A stretch of 15,475 bases of DNA, from assembly GCA_052146895.1 (NCBI GenBank), contig JBKQLZ010000073.1:1-15475 (forward strand). Direction: 5' to 3'. Positions 1 through 6,986 of the stretch are shown piece by piece. The notes under the pieces are model-generated. The model was not told where the DNA came from and did no database searches. It was given only the letters and a program-made list of their open reading frames with translations. This DNA is from Palsa-601 sp052146895. GTDB taxonomy: Bacteria > Actinomycetota > Acidimicrobiia > Acidimicrobiales > Bog-793. Positions within the stretch are counted from its first letter, which is position 1. Every line of letters begins with the position of its first letter. Made by a program: the position numbers and the translations under genes.

Positions 1-287
1 GCGGGGACGCCGTGGCCCGGATAAGCGATGCCTGCGCCGAGCACGGCGACGAGCGCCACGCCCACGACCCCGACGAGGAGCGCCCGGCGGCGGCCCTCGG
101 AGCCCGTCCCACGCAACCTGGCTTGCGGCCGGCCCCTTGCGGGCCTCGGGGGCTTCGCGAGCTCTGGCGGCTCTACGGGCTCCCGCGTCATTGCCGCCTC
201 GGCGGGCTCTGGCGGCTCTACGGGCTCCGGCGCCATTGCCGCCTCGGCGGGCTCTGGCGGCGTGGTGCCGGGCTCGAGGTCGCTCAT
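1..287 (-). CDS. N-terminal part of a Pro/Glu-rich single-pass membrane protein (runs off the window)
   Basis: The first 95 residues are visible; the rest lies left of the window. The ATG at 287-285 overlaps the TGA of the large glycosyltransferase gene (ATGA, 4 nt), which supports this start and indicates translational coupling. Residues 1-68 are rich in Pro, Glu and Ala and hold two near-identical 15-residue repeats (residues 10-24 and 25-39, core PPEPAEAAM). A basic stretch (EGRRR, about 64-68) follows, then one hydrophobic helix (about 69-88), so the remainder is probably outside the membrane. I do not recognise a family from this piece. In many actinobacteria the gene after this type of large glycosyltransferase encodes a DUF5719-type envelope protein with an N-terminal membrane anchor. 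That identity is only a guess from gene order. Confidence 0.75.
   Translation of the reverse strand, partial: MSDLEPGTTPPEPAEAAMAPEPVEPPEPAEAAMTREPVEPPELAKPPRPARGRPQARLRGTGSEGRRRALLVGVVGVALVAVLGAGIAYPGHGVP
171..260 (-). repeat. Two tandem 45-bp in-frame coding repeats
   Basis: The units at 171-215 and 216-260 are each 45 bp and differ at only two positions (184/229 and 188/233). The first 10 bp of a further unit match at 161-170. Because 45 is a multiple of three, each unit adds 15 residues (core PPEPAEAAM) to the cytoplasmic Pro/Glu-rich segment of the partial membrane protein. The near identity points to recent duplication. Confidence 0.9.
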
Positions 288-3202
288 TGAGCCACTACCG
301 CTTGGTCGGGAGCTTCGGGCGCGTCGCTGATCTGGCGGTCCAAGCGCTGGCGGCGGCGCACGCCTTCGGCAATGGCGGCCAACCAGGCGAGGAGCCCGGC
401 GGCGACCCCGAGGTCCTCCCACGGCGAAGCCGAGGCGACATTCCCGCTTCTTGATCGGACCGCCACCAGCGCTGATCCCGTGCCGTCGGCCGGGACCCAG
501 GCAGCGTTGACGAAGACGTGCGCACCCGACTCCACCGGCTGCTCGACGAGGTCGCCCTGGATGTCGAGCACCGACAGCAAACCTTGTGGGGGTGAGGCCA
601 CCACGGGAGGGACCTGTGTGCCCGGCAGCACCGGTGCGTCTGCTACCGGAACGACGACAAACCGAACGCCGAGGCGCGCAAGGAGCACTCCGACGTCTGC
701 GGTCCGGCCCTTGATGGCCGACTCGAGCGCCGCGCCCACCTGGCCGAGGGCCCCGGGGTCGGCCGCTGGCCAGTCCTGGTCACCGGTGGGAAGGCCGCTG
801 GTACTCGTATACCAGGACAATCCCGGTGACAGTTGCCAACCTGCAGCGGGCAGCACCCGGGGGTCGCCGAGCCAGAGAACCCTATAGCTGCCTCTCCCGG
901 AAGGGGTCACCTGATCGATGCCCTCGGACGGCAAGCCTGCACGTCCGCCGATCGCAGCTCCAAGTGCCGGCACCAAGCCTCCGACGAGGCACAATCCAGC
1001 GAGAAACGCACCCCCTTGTCGCCACCCGAGCACCTCGCTCGTCACGACGTCGCGTTCGAACGCGACGACGCCCAGCCCGCAGGCAGTCGCTATCGCGACG
1101 CCAGCCGGGGCAACGAGTACCGCAGTGTCTCCGCCGCCGGCACCGAGCCAGCCCCGCGATCCGGCCCACGCGAGAGCGACGGCACCCACGGCTGAAAGCC
1201 ACCATGTCGTCGCCCATCGGAGGCGCTCTCGCCGCGACACGGCCAGCACGTAACCGGCCGCGACCACGAGGCCCCAGGCTCCCCACCACGCGCCGACCGG
1301 GCCGGTGTGGCCTCTCAGCAGGGAAGCCGGGCCGAGCGAGGCACCCGGCACGACCCCCGAGAACGCGCTCCAGCGGGCGCCGGACCCAAACCAGGTGAGC
1401 GACCAGGGAAGGCAGCACAAGGCCGCCACGAAGAGCGCCCCGGCTGCTACACCCAACGACCGCAGGGCGGCCTTGCCTTCGCCTCCGAGGAGACACGTCA
1501 CAACGACTGCCACCACAACGACCCCGACCGCCACCAGGCCCGCAGGGGCGAGCGCGCCCAGCACGGCGAGCAGGAGACCGAACGGGACGATCTCGCCGGA
1601 GATCGAGCGGGTCGGCCCTCCGCCGAATGGAGCGAGCCCGGTAGCCCGCCCGAGCCGGGAGAAGACATACGGGAGGGCGCCGAGCGTCACGGCGGCTTGC
1701 ACGTTCCCGGTCCCGAGGGCGTTCCAGGCAAGAGGGAGGCCGAGAAAGACAGTTGCAGCGACCAGGCGGGCGCGACTGGAGAGGAACGGCCGGCACAACC
1801 TCGACACTCCAACAGCCCCCACTACGAGGGCGCCGATGTCGATCAATTTCAACGCCAGGGCCGAACTGTCGCCGAGTACCAGGCCGAGGAGCCCGACGAG
1901 TCCGTAGGCGGTAGGAGCTGGCCGCACGGTCGCACCGACCGGCAGACCGTGCAGGAAGGTACCAAGCATGGCCCAGCCGCCGGGCATGCGAATGAGCTCC
2001 CCCACGACTGGCAACGGAGCAAAGAGCAAGTCACGCAATCCGATCAAACCGACGAGGACGAGCAACCCTGCGAACGAGAGCTGAGCGGCCGGCACTTCGC
2101 CCCGCTGCACACCGGCCCACCATGAGCCGAGTCGATCGACCTCGAGCGTGTGCTCGAGGTCGGCTACCGCTGAGCGCAGGCGCTCGGGCGCCTCCCCGGG
2201 AACTTCCGGCCTGAAGAAGCGCCGCACCCTCCCCCGTCCCGCCATCCGTCCCACGAGCGCCCGGTCGGAGACCTGTCGCACCTCCCGCAGACGGTGCCGC
2301 GCCAGTCGCAAGCTCTGGCGTTCGGCGAAATTCCACCGCCACGCCCGGACCACCCGGCGCGCACGCTCGCGTTCTCCGGTCAGCACGCCCACGACCATCT
2401 CGGCGATGCCGAGCACGACGAGTTCGAAGATCACGACCCATCGGCGCACGTGCCGGTAGTTCTTGAGCGCCGCTCGCAGCTCGTGGCGCCGCTGGAGGAG
2501 ATCGATGTCTCCGGCGTCCCGCCCGCCGGCAGCCGTTATCTGGCGGTGCGCGACGCGAGCTTGAGGGGCGACCGTCACGCGGGCGCCGGCTATCTGAGCC
2601 CGCCAGCAGAAGTCGACGTCTTCTCCGAACAGCGACATCGCCGGGTCGAAGCCGTCGAGCGCTGCGAACAGGTCGGCCCTGACGAGGGTGCAGCCACCGG
2701 GGGTCGCGAAGACGTCTCTCGCCTCGTCGTGCTGGGACTGATCGAGCTCGCCCGCGTGCACGCGGGATTGTGGCGTGCCGAGGCGATGCATCCCGAGGCC
2801 GACGTTCTGGAGCCGCGACGGATCGTCGGCATTGACGAACTTCGGCCCTACGACTGCCGCATTCGAGCGGAACGACTCCTCGACCAGCCGCCTCACCGCG
2901 CTCGGGTCGAGCTCCACGTCGTCGTGGCAGAAGAGGAAGAATGTCGCCCCTGCCACGCCCGTGAGCGCCTCGTTGGCACCGGCTGCGTATCCACCCTGCG
3001 TCGTCCGTCGACGAACGATGGTCGCCGGCTCAACGGCCGCGACCCGCAAGTTCACGTCGGTCTCGCTCGCGTCATCGACTACGAGGACGGCCAGGTTCGG
3101 ATAGTCCTGGGCGTACAACGACTCGAGGCATGCCTCGAACCACTCCCCTGGATCCAAGGTGACGACGACGGCGACGACCGGTGGTGCCAACTCCTCCGGC
3201 AT
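284..3202 (-). CDS. Large membrane protein: family-2 glycosyltransferase fused to a polytopic membrane region
   Basis: A 972-residue protein, probably an envelope-glycan glycosyltransferase. Residues about 8-215 form a GT-A/GT2 domain: it opens with VAVVVT, has VVDDAS near 41-46, the metal-binding-like HDDVEL near 93-98, and GEDVDFCWR near 193-201, the usual acceptor/catalytic ED motif. One hydrophobic helix (about 255-275) and a basic linker follow. About ten further hydrophobic segments lie between about 372 and 750, then a non-membrane region (about 755-925) and a last helix (about 931-947). The frame stays open up to 3307, but the ATG at 3202 starts directly before the GT2 fold and avoids running into the promoter and start of the divergent gene, so I chose it. 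The downstream gene overlaps by ATGA. Donor and acceptor cannot be read from the sequence. The long membrane half may be a second catalytic (GT-C-like) or an export module; this is inference. Confidence 0.85.
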   Translation of the reverse strand: MPEELAPPVVAVVVTLDPGEWFEACLESLYAQDYPNLAVLVVDDASETDVNLRVAAVEPATIVRRRTTQGGYAAGANEALTGVAGATFFLFCHDDVELDPSAVRRLVEESFRSNAAVVGPKFVNADDPSRLQNVGLGMHRLGTPQSRVHAGELDQSQHDEARDVFATPGGCTLVRADLFAALDGFDPAMSLFGEDVDFCWRAQIAGARVTVAPQARVAHRQITAAGGRDAGDIDLLQRRHELRAALKNYRHVRRWVVIFELVVLGIAEMVVGVLTGERERARRVVRAWRWNFAERQSLRLARHRLREVRQVSDRALVGRMAGRGRVRRFFRPEVPGEAPERLRSAVADLEHTLEVDRLGSWWAGVQRGEVPAAQLSFAGLLVLVGLIGLRDLLFAPLPVVGELIRMPGGWAMLGTFLHGLPVGATVRPAPTAYGLVGLLGLVLGDSSALALKLIDIGALVVGAVGVSRLCRPFLSSRARLVAATVFLGLPLAWNALGTGNVQAAVTLGALPYVFSRLGRATGLAPFGGGPTRSISGEIVPFGLLLAVLGALAPAGLVAVGVVVVAVVVTCLLGGEGKAALRSLGVAAGALFVAALCCLPWSLTWFGSGARWSAFSGVVPGASLGPASLLRGHTGPVGAWWGAWGLVVAAGYVLAVSRRERLRWATTWWLSAVGAVALAWAGSRGWLGAGGGDTAVLVAPAGVAIATACGLGVVAFERDVVTSEVLGWRQGGAFLAGLCLVGGLVPALGAAIGGRAGLPSEGIDQVTPSGRGSYRVLWLGDPRVLPAAGWQLSPGLSWYTSTSGLPTGDQDWPAADPGALGQVGAALESAIKGRTADVGVLLARLGVRFVVVPVADAPVLPGTQVPPVVASPPQGLLSVLDIQGDLVEQPVESGAHVFVNAAWVPADGTGSALVAVRSRSGNVASASPWEDLGVAAGLLAWLAAIAEGVRRRQRLDRQISDAPEAPDQAVVAQ

Positions 3203-3217
3203 CAGGCCAGACAGGCT

Positions 3218-3249
3218 AGTGCCCCCAAAGTGCTTGCAAGTGTTAGCAC
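3218..3249. promoter_or_regulatory. Phased AGTGC repeats with an inverted AGCAC, possible operator
   Basis: AGTGC starts at 3218 and 3229 and AGTGT at 3239, spacings of 11 and 10 bp, so they fall on one face of the helix. GTGCT (3230-3234) and AGCAC (3245-3249) also form an inverted repeat with a 10-nt spacer. The cluster overlaps the -35 hexamer and lies between two divergent genes, a typical place for a regulator to bind. No known operator is recognised, and elements this short may arise by chance. Confidence 0.25.
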
Positions 3250-3262
3250 CCCGCGCTACACT
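3234..3262 (+). promoter_or_regulatory. Sigma-70-type promoter of the phasin-like gene
   Basis: TTGCAA (3234-3239) and TACACT (3257-3262) are separated by exactly 17 nt, giving a near-consensus housekeeping promoter. A transcript starting near 3269 would have a leader of about 38 nt ending in GAAGGAG (3294-3300), six nt before the ATG. TTGCAA is its own reverse complement, so it could also serve the divergent gene. The best minus-strand partner, TAGCCT (3218-3213), leaves only 15 nt, so I do not call that promoter. Confidence 0.6.
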
Positions 3263-3306
3263 AGGCAGCACAAGTATTCGAAGAGCATTTCGAGAAGGAG
3301 TCAGCA

Positions 3307-3699
3307 ATGGCCGACGTTCGCAAGGATTTCACCCGCACCGCACAGGACCTCTCCCGCGTCGCACAGGACGCCGCCTACGTGGCCATCGGCCTCGGGGTGG
3401 TCGGCTTCAACAAGGCCCAGGTGGCCCGCCGTGAGCTGCTCGAGCAGATCGAGAAGCAGCGCCTGACCGCCGAGGGCCCAGTGTCCGACGTCCTGGCCCA
3501 GATGACCGAGGTTCGCGCCCAGGTCGCAAAGGCATGGGCCGAGTTCGACAAGACGCTTGGACAGCTGATCGAGCGGGCCGACGCCACGTTCGAGCCGGTT
3601 GCCGAGAAGCTTCCGGCACAAGCTCAGGCCGTCGTCAAGCAGGCGCGGGAGACCCGCGACCAGCTTCGCGGCTTCATCGCCGAGCAGCTCGCAGCCTGA
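3307..3699 (+). CDS. Small phasin-like / amphipathic helical protein
   Basis: A 130-residue protein, the only plus-strand gene in the window. The start is well supported: GAAGGAG six nt upstream and a good promoter before it. A polar start (1-20) is followed by a short hydrophobic, glycine-containing stretch (AIGLGVVGF, about 26-34), then a long helical region (about 36-130) rich in Ala, Glu, Gln, Lys and Arg with almost no Pro or Gly. This build resembles phasins, apolipoprotein-like proteins and the helical part of mycobacterial heparin-binding haemagglutinin, which bind lipid or polymer surfaces. There is no clear transmembrane helix or signal peptide. The gene is monocistronic: divergent from the GT2 gene and convergent with the sugar operon across a hairpin. 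The function is inferred from composition only; a general stress or envelope-associated coiled-coil protein is an equally fair reading. Confidence 0.8.
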   Translation: MADVRKDFTRTAQDLSRVAQDAAYVAIGLGVVGFNKAQVARRELLEQIEKQRLTAEGPVSDVLAQMTEVRAQVAKAWAEFDKTLGQLIERADATFEPVAEKLPAQAQAVVKQARETRDQLRGFIAEQLAA

Positions 3700-3712
3700 C
3701 TGTCGAGCTGAG

Positions 3713-3766
3713 CGCGACAAGGCCCGCCTCCTCCACTCCCCCTCGGAGGAGGCGGGCCTTGTCGCG
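3713..3766. terminator. Perfect 22-bp hairpin between convergent genes
   Basis: The arms at 3713-3734 and 3745-3766 are exact reverse complements (22 bp, no mismatch) around a 10-nt loop (3735-3744). The hairpin begins 14 nt after the stop of the plus-strand gene and ends 8 nt before the stop of the minus-strand operon, the right place for a bidirectional terminator. There is no run of T after the stem on either strand, so it is not a textbook intrinsic terminator; U-poor hairpins of this kind are often proposed as terminators in high-GC actinobacteria. Confidence 0.75.
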
Positions 3767-3774
3767 TGACGCTG

Positions 3775-4665
3775 TCAGCGCGAAGGCGAGCGCCAGTACT
3801 CGAGTACGTCCCCCAACGTGTCGTCGAGGGCGATCCTGGGCAACCAGCCCGTCGTATCTGTGAGCTTCTGCGCGTCCCCGACGAAGACCGGGACGTCGAC
3901 AGGACGGACGAGCTCGGGATCGGGCCACAGCGTGACCGGGCAGCCCGCAAGTGCGACAAGTCGATCGGCGACCTCCTGTACACCGACTGACCGGCCAGAC
4001 GCGACGTTGTAGACCTCGCCAGGCTCTCCCCGCTCGGCGAGGAGCCGGTAAGCGCGGACCACGTCGCGCACGTCGGTGAAGTCCCGCCTCGCACCGAGGT
4101 TGCCGACCGGCACCTTGCCGCCGCCTGCACGCTCAGCCGCGACGATTCGCCGGGCAAGTGCAGATACGACGAAGTCCGGTGCCTGCCCGGGCCCGACGTG
4201 GTTGAAGGGACGAACCCGTATAGTCGGCAGGCCCCGCCCCAGGTAGGCCTGGAGCCCGAGGAACTCTGCCGACACCTTGCTCGCGGCATACGGGCTCACT
4301 GGCCTGAGCGGGGCCACCTCGGTCACCGGAGCCGACCCTGCCGCCCCGTAGACCTCGGCCGAGCTCACCACGATCACCCGCGGAGGCCGGTCGCAAGCGG
4401 CAGAGCCCTCTAGCACGTTGAGAGTCCCGAGTGCGTTGACCGTGAACGTGGGGCCGGGATCTGCCCACGAGCGACCCACGTGAGCGAGCCCCGCGAGGTG
4501 ATACACGACATCCGGCTGGACCGAGGTGAGCGAGTCCCGAACAGCACTTGGGCTCGTGACGTCGACCTCGGCGTCGACGGTCACCACCGAATCGCCCGAC
4601 TCGGTGAGATGCTCGGTGAGCCACCTACCCACGAATCCGGCGCCTCCCGTCACGTAGGCAAGCAT
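3775..4665 (-). CDS. NAD(P)-dependent sugar dehydrogenase, GDP-4-keto-6-deoxymannose reductase (Rmd)-like
   Basis: A 296-residue extended short-chain dehydrogenase. The Rossmann motif GGAGFVG is at 7-13, SSAEVYG at 101-107, and the catalytic YAASK at 126-130. The C-terminal substrate region (NVASGRSVGVQE, then RPVDVPVFVGD and GWLPR) matches the pattern of GDP-4-dehydro-6-deoxy-D-mannose reductases, which make GDP-D-rhamnose from the product of GDP-mannose 4,6-dehydratase (Gmd). No gmd lies in the window. The upstream pyrophosphorylase could supply GDP-mannose, which fits. A plain UDP-sugar epimerase is the main alternative. It is the last gene of the long operon: ATG 4665 lies 9 nt after the GT4 stop, with GGGTGAG just upstream, and the 22-bp hairpin follows. 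Confidence 0.8.
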   Translation of the reverse strand: MLAYVTGGAGFVGRWLTEHLTESGDSVVTVDAEVDVTSPSAVRDSLTSVQPDVVYHLAGLAHVGRSWADPGPTFTVNALGTLNVLEGSAACDRPPRVIVVSSAEVYGAAGSAPVTEVAPLRPVSPYAASKVSAEFLGLQAYLGRGLPTIRVRPFNHVGPGQAPDFVVSALARRIVAAERAGGGKVPVGNLGARRDFTDVRDVVRAYRLLAERGEPGEVYNVASGRSVGVQEVADRLVALAGCPVTLWPDPELVRPVDVPVFVGDAQKLTDTTGWLPRIALDDTLGDVLEYWRSPSR

Positions 4666-4674
4666 CGGCTCACC

Positions 4675-5856
4675 CTACTGGTCGTCCTGATTGGCCTCGA
4701 GACCGGCGTTGCGCTCGGCCGCCTTGGCAGCCGCGTGCCTGTAAGCCTCGACGTGAACGGCTGCGGTTCTCTCCCAGGTGAACGACATGGCACGCTCGAT
4801 CCCGAGGTTGCGGCGCGCCGCCACGTCGGCGGGCGAGGCGTCGAGCACCTCGGCGATCGCTCGTTCGAGCCCGGATGCGTCCCCAGCGGCGGCGAGCCAC
4901 GATGCTCCGTGGGCGAACTCCGCCATCGCCGTGCCCGCTGATGTCACCAGAGGGGCGCCAACTGCCATCGCCTCAAGGGCCGGAAGCCCGAAGCCCTCCT
5001 CGTGGCTCGGGTAGGCAACGACCCTCGCGGAACGCATCAACGCGACAACGGTGTCGTCGGGCACATACCCGAGCACGTGAATCCGCTCTGCGTTGGAGGC
5101 CGAGCTCACAGCTGCGGTCACGTCCCGCGCACCCCAGCCCAGGTGCCCTGCCAGGACGAGCTGAAGTGCCGGACGGGCCACGGCGAGAGCGTCGAAGGCC
5201 CGGACGAGATCGAGGACTCCCTTGCGGGGCTCGAGCGTCCCGACGTGCACTATCAGATCAGCACCGGCGAGACCCTCCGGCAGAGCCTGAACATCGATGT
5301 TCCCCGGGCGGAAACGGTCGTCGTCGACACCGTGCTCGGCGACGAACACCTCTGCCCGTACATCGATGAGCTCGTTCAGACGATCGGCAGTCGTGTGACT
5401 CACGCACACCACGACGTCGGCGCCGCGTGCCGCACGCCGGATCGCCGCCTGGAAGAACGGCACCTTCGATCGTTCGTGCCACTCAGGATGCTCTAGAAAC
5501 GTCAGATCGTGCACCGTCACGACCCTGCCCACACTGAGGCCGGCGGGCATCGTGTAGTGAGGGCCGTGGTACACCTCGATCGGCTCTCCGCCAAGGCCGT
5601 CGACCCTCGCTCCGAGGATGAACCGTTCGTAGGCGAGGCGGGCCGGCCGCGAGTTCGGCACGAGCGGGACCACGCGAGCACGATCGGCCAGGTCTTGCCA
5701 TCGGCTGGCGTCGTCCCGGCGGCTGATCAACGTGAGCCGCACGTCGGCGCGACGCCCGAGTGCCTTGGTCAACTCGACTATGTAGCGTCCGGCGCCGGCC
5801 GGCTCGGCCGGTACGGCGCTCACGTCGAGCGCCACGCCCATCGTCGTGACCGTCAC
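4675..5856 (-). CDS. GT4-family glycosyltransferase (third of three)
   Basis: A 393-residue GT-B retaining glycosyltransferase. The N-terminal domain starts with ALDVSAV and a glycine/arginine acceptor loop (AGAGRY, about 20-25), then VHDLTF at 115-120. The C-terminal donor domain has HVGTLEPRKG (204-213) and EGFGLPALE (287-295), the EX7E motif whose two glutamates contact the nucleotide-sugar donor. The GTG start at 5856 overlaps the preceding stop by 4 nt (GTGA) and has GAGGTG about 7 nt upstream; an ATG five codons in (5841) is possible. The tail after about 375 is charged and probably disordered. It is related to the two GT4 genes before it. The probable donor is GDP-mannose, a GDP-deoxysugar or another nucleotide sugar made by the operon; the exact specificity cannot be read. 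Confidence 0.9.
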   Translation of the reverse strand: MTVTTMGVALDVSAVPAEPAGAGRYIVELTKALGRRADVRLTLISRRDDASRWQDLADRARVVPLVPNSRPARLAYERFILGARVDGLGGEPIEVYHGPHYTMPAGLSVGRVVTVHDLTFLEHPEWHERSKVPFFQAAIRRAARGADVVVCVSHTTADRLNELIDVRAEVFVAEHGVDDDRFRPGNIDVQALPEGLAGADLIVHVGTLEPRKGVLDLVRAFDALAVARPALQLVLAGHLGWGARDVTAAVSSASNAERIHVLGYVPDDTVVALMRSARVVAYPSHEEGFGLPALEAMAVGAPLVTSAGTAMAEFAHGASWLAAAGDASGLERAIAEVLDASPADVAARRNLGIERAMSFTWERTAAVHVEAYRHAAAKAAERNAGLEANQDDQ

Positions 5857-6986
5857 GCTGTCACCTCACGCCAGACCTTCACGTGGCGCGCTGCGCTCTC
5901 CCGCCACGTGAGCTCGCTCGCCCTGCGCAAGCCCGCCGCCACGAGCGAGTCTCTCTCGCTCCCCTCGGCGCAAGCGCGAAGGAGGCCGTCTGCGATCGCG
6001 TCGACATCGAGCGGATCGACCTCGATCGAAGCGCCGGCGGCGCTGGGCAAGCCGGCCGTCGCGACCACTGGGACGCCGCTCGCCATCGCCTCGCCCGCCG
6101 GGAGCCCGAAACCCTCGAACAGCGGCACGTACGCCACCGCCCTGGCACGCGCGAAGAGGGAACTGAGGCTCCCACCGTCCACGCGTCCCGCGAGCACCAC
6201 ACCTGCTGGCCTCGTCGCGAGCGCGGGTTCGTTCCCCCATCCGCCCGGGCCGACTATCACGAGTGGCCATGGCTCGGGGAGGCTCGCACGGATATTCGAG
6301 TAAGCCTCGATGAGTCTCCCCAGGTTCTTGCGCGGCTCCAGTGTGCTCACCGTGAGCAGGTAGCCCTCGCGGCAGTCCACGCCCAGGCGACCAAGCACCG
6401 CCATCGCTGCCTGCTCGTCTGGTGGATCGAGATGGTCGACGCCCTCGGGGATCACTCGAACCTGGTCGTCGCGTATCTCGAGGCCTGCGCCGAGAAGGTC
6501 GGAGGCCGTCAGGGCGGATGGGACCACGAAGGCCCTCGCTCTGCCGGCGACGCGCTTGAGCGCCGCCTCGTGCCACCGTCTCCCCCGGACGGGGTAGGCG
6601 TCAGGGAAGCGCCGCCACGCGAGGTCGTGCACCATGACGACGAGCGCCTCGCCCCGGACCGGTGGCGCCGCGAGCGAGGTGGCGTGGAGGACGGCCGAGC
6701 GGCCCGGACGGATCCACCCGAGCGGCACGCCTCTGTCCCAAAGGCGGGTCAGAGCTGGGCCGGGCAACATCGAGACTCGGATCGGCCACCCGAGCTGGCG
6801 CAGTGGGTCGACGCCGTTCGCCTTGCTCGGGGCCCTGCTCGCACGGAGAGTGACCTTCGGGCGCTCGGCCATCTCGAGGCGAGCCAGGCCGGAGAGCAAG
6901 CCGTGGCAGTAGGTGCCTATGCCACCTGGCACGGGCCTGCGGAGCTGGTCGACCACGATCTCAACCTCGACCGGCGGGCTGCTCAC
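5853..6986 (-). CDS. GT4-family glycosyltransferase (second of three)
   Basis: A 377-residue GT-B glycosyltransferase. The N-terminal domain has the acceptor-side glycine motif PGGIGTY (about 20-26) and MVHDLAW (118-124). The donor domain has STLEPRKN (214-221), GPGGWGNE (246-253) and EGFGLPAGE (291-299, EX7E). The frame is open far upstream to 7871, but that stretch only shadows the neighbouring gene. The GTG at 6986 overlaps the preceding TGA by 4 nt (GTGA) and opens the fold immediately, so it is taken as the start; no strong ribosome binding site is seen, consistent with translational coupling. It overlaps the next gene by another GTGA. It probably adds a hexose or deoxyhexose to a lipid-linked surface glycan at the cytoplasmic face of the membrane (inference). 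Confidence 0.9.
   Translation of the reverse strand: MSSPPVEVEIVVDQLRRPVPGGIGTYCHGLLSGLARLEMAERPKVTLRASRAPSKANGVDPLRQLGWPIRVSMLPGPALTRLWDRGVPLGWIRPGRSAVLHATSLAAPPVRGEALVVMVHDLAWRRFPDAYPVRGRRWHEAALKRVAGRARAFVVPSALTASDLLGAGLEIRDDQVRVIPEGVDHLDPPDEQAAMAVLGRLGVDCREGYLLTVSTLEPRKNLGRLIEAYSNIRASLPEPWPLVIVGPGGWGNEPALATRPAGVVLAGRVDGGSLSSLFARARAVAYVPLFEGFGLPAGEAMASGVPVVATAGLPSAAGASIEVDPLDVDAIADGLLRACAEGSERDSLVAAGLRRASELTWRESAARHVKVWREVTA

Noticed and set aside
3230..3249. CIRCE (HrcA) heat-shock operator
   Set aside because: TTAGCAC and AGTGCT halves are present but in the wrong relative order and spacing for TTAGCACTC-N9-GAGTGCTAA.
3203..3307. Upstream extension of the GT2 protein by 35 codons
   Set aside because: It would run through the intergenic promoter region, and the residues before the ATG at 3202 do not belong to the GT2 fold.
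2294..3466. Long plus-strand open frame (390 codons) opposite the GT2 gene
   Set aside because: It lies antisense to a clearly conserved gene, runs through the phasin-like gene in another frame, and has no recognisable domain; typical high-GC shadow.
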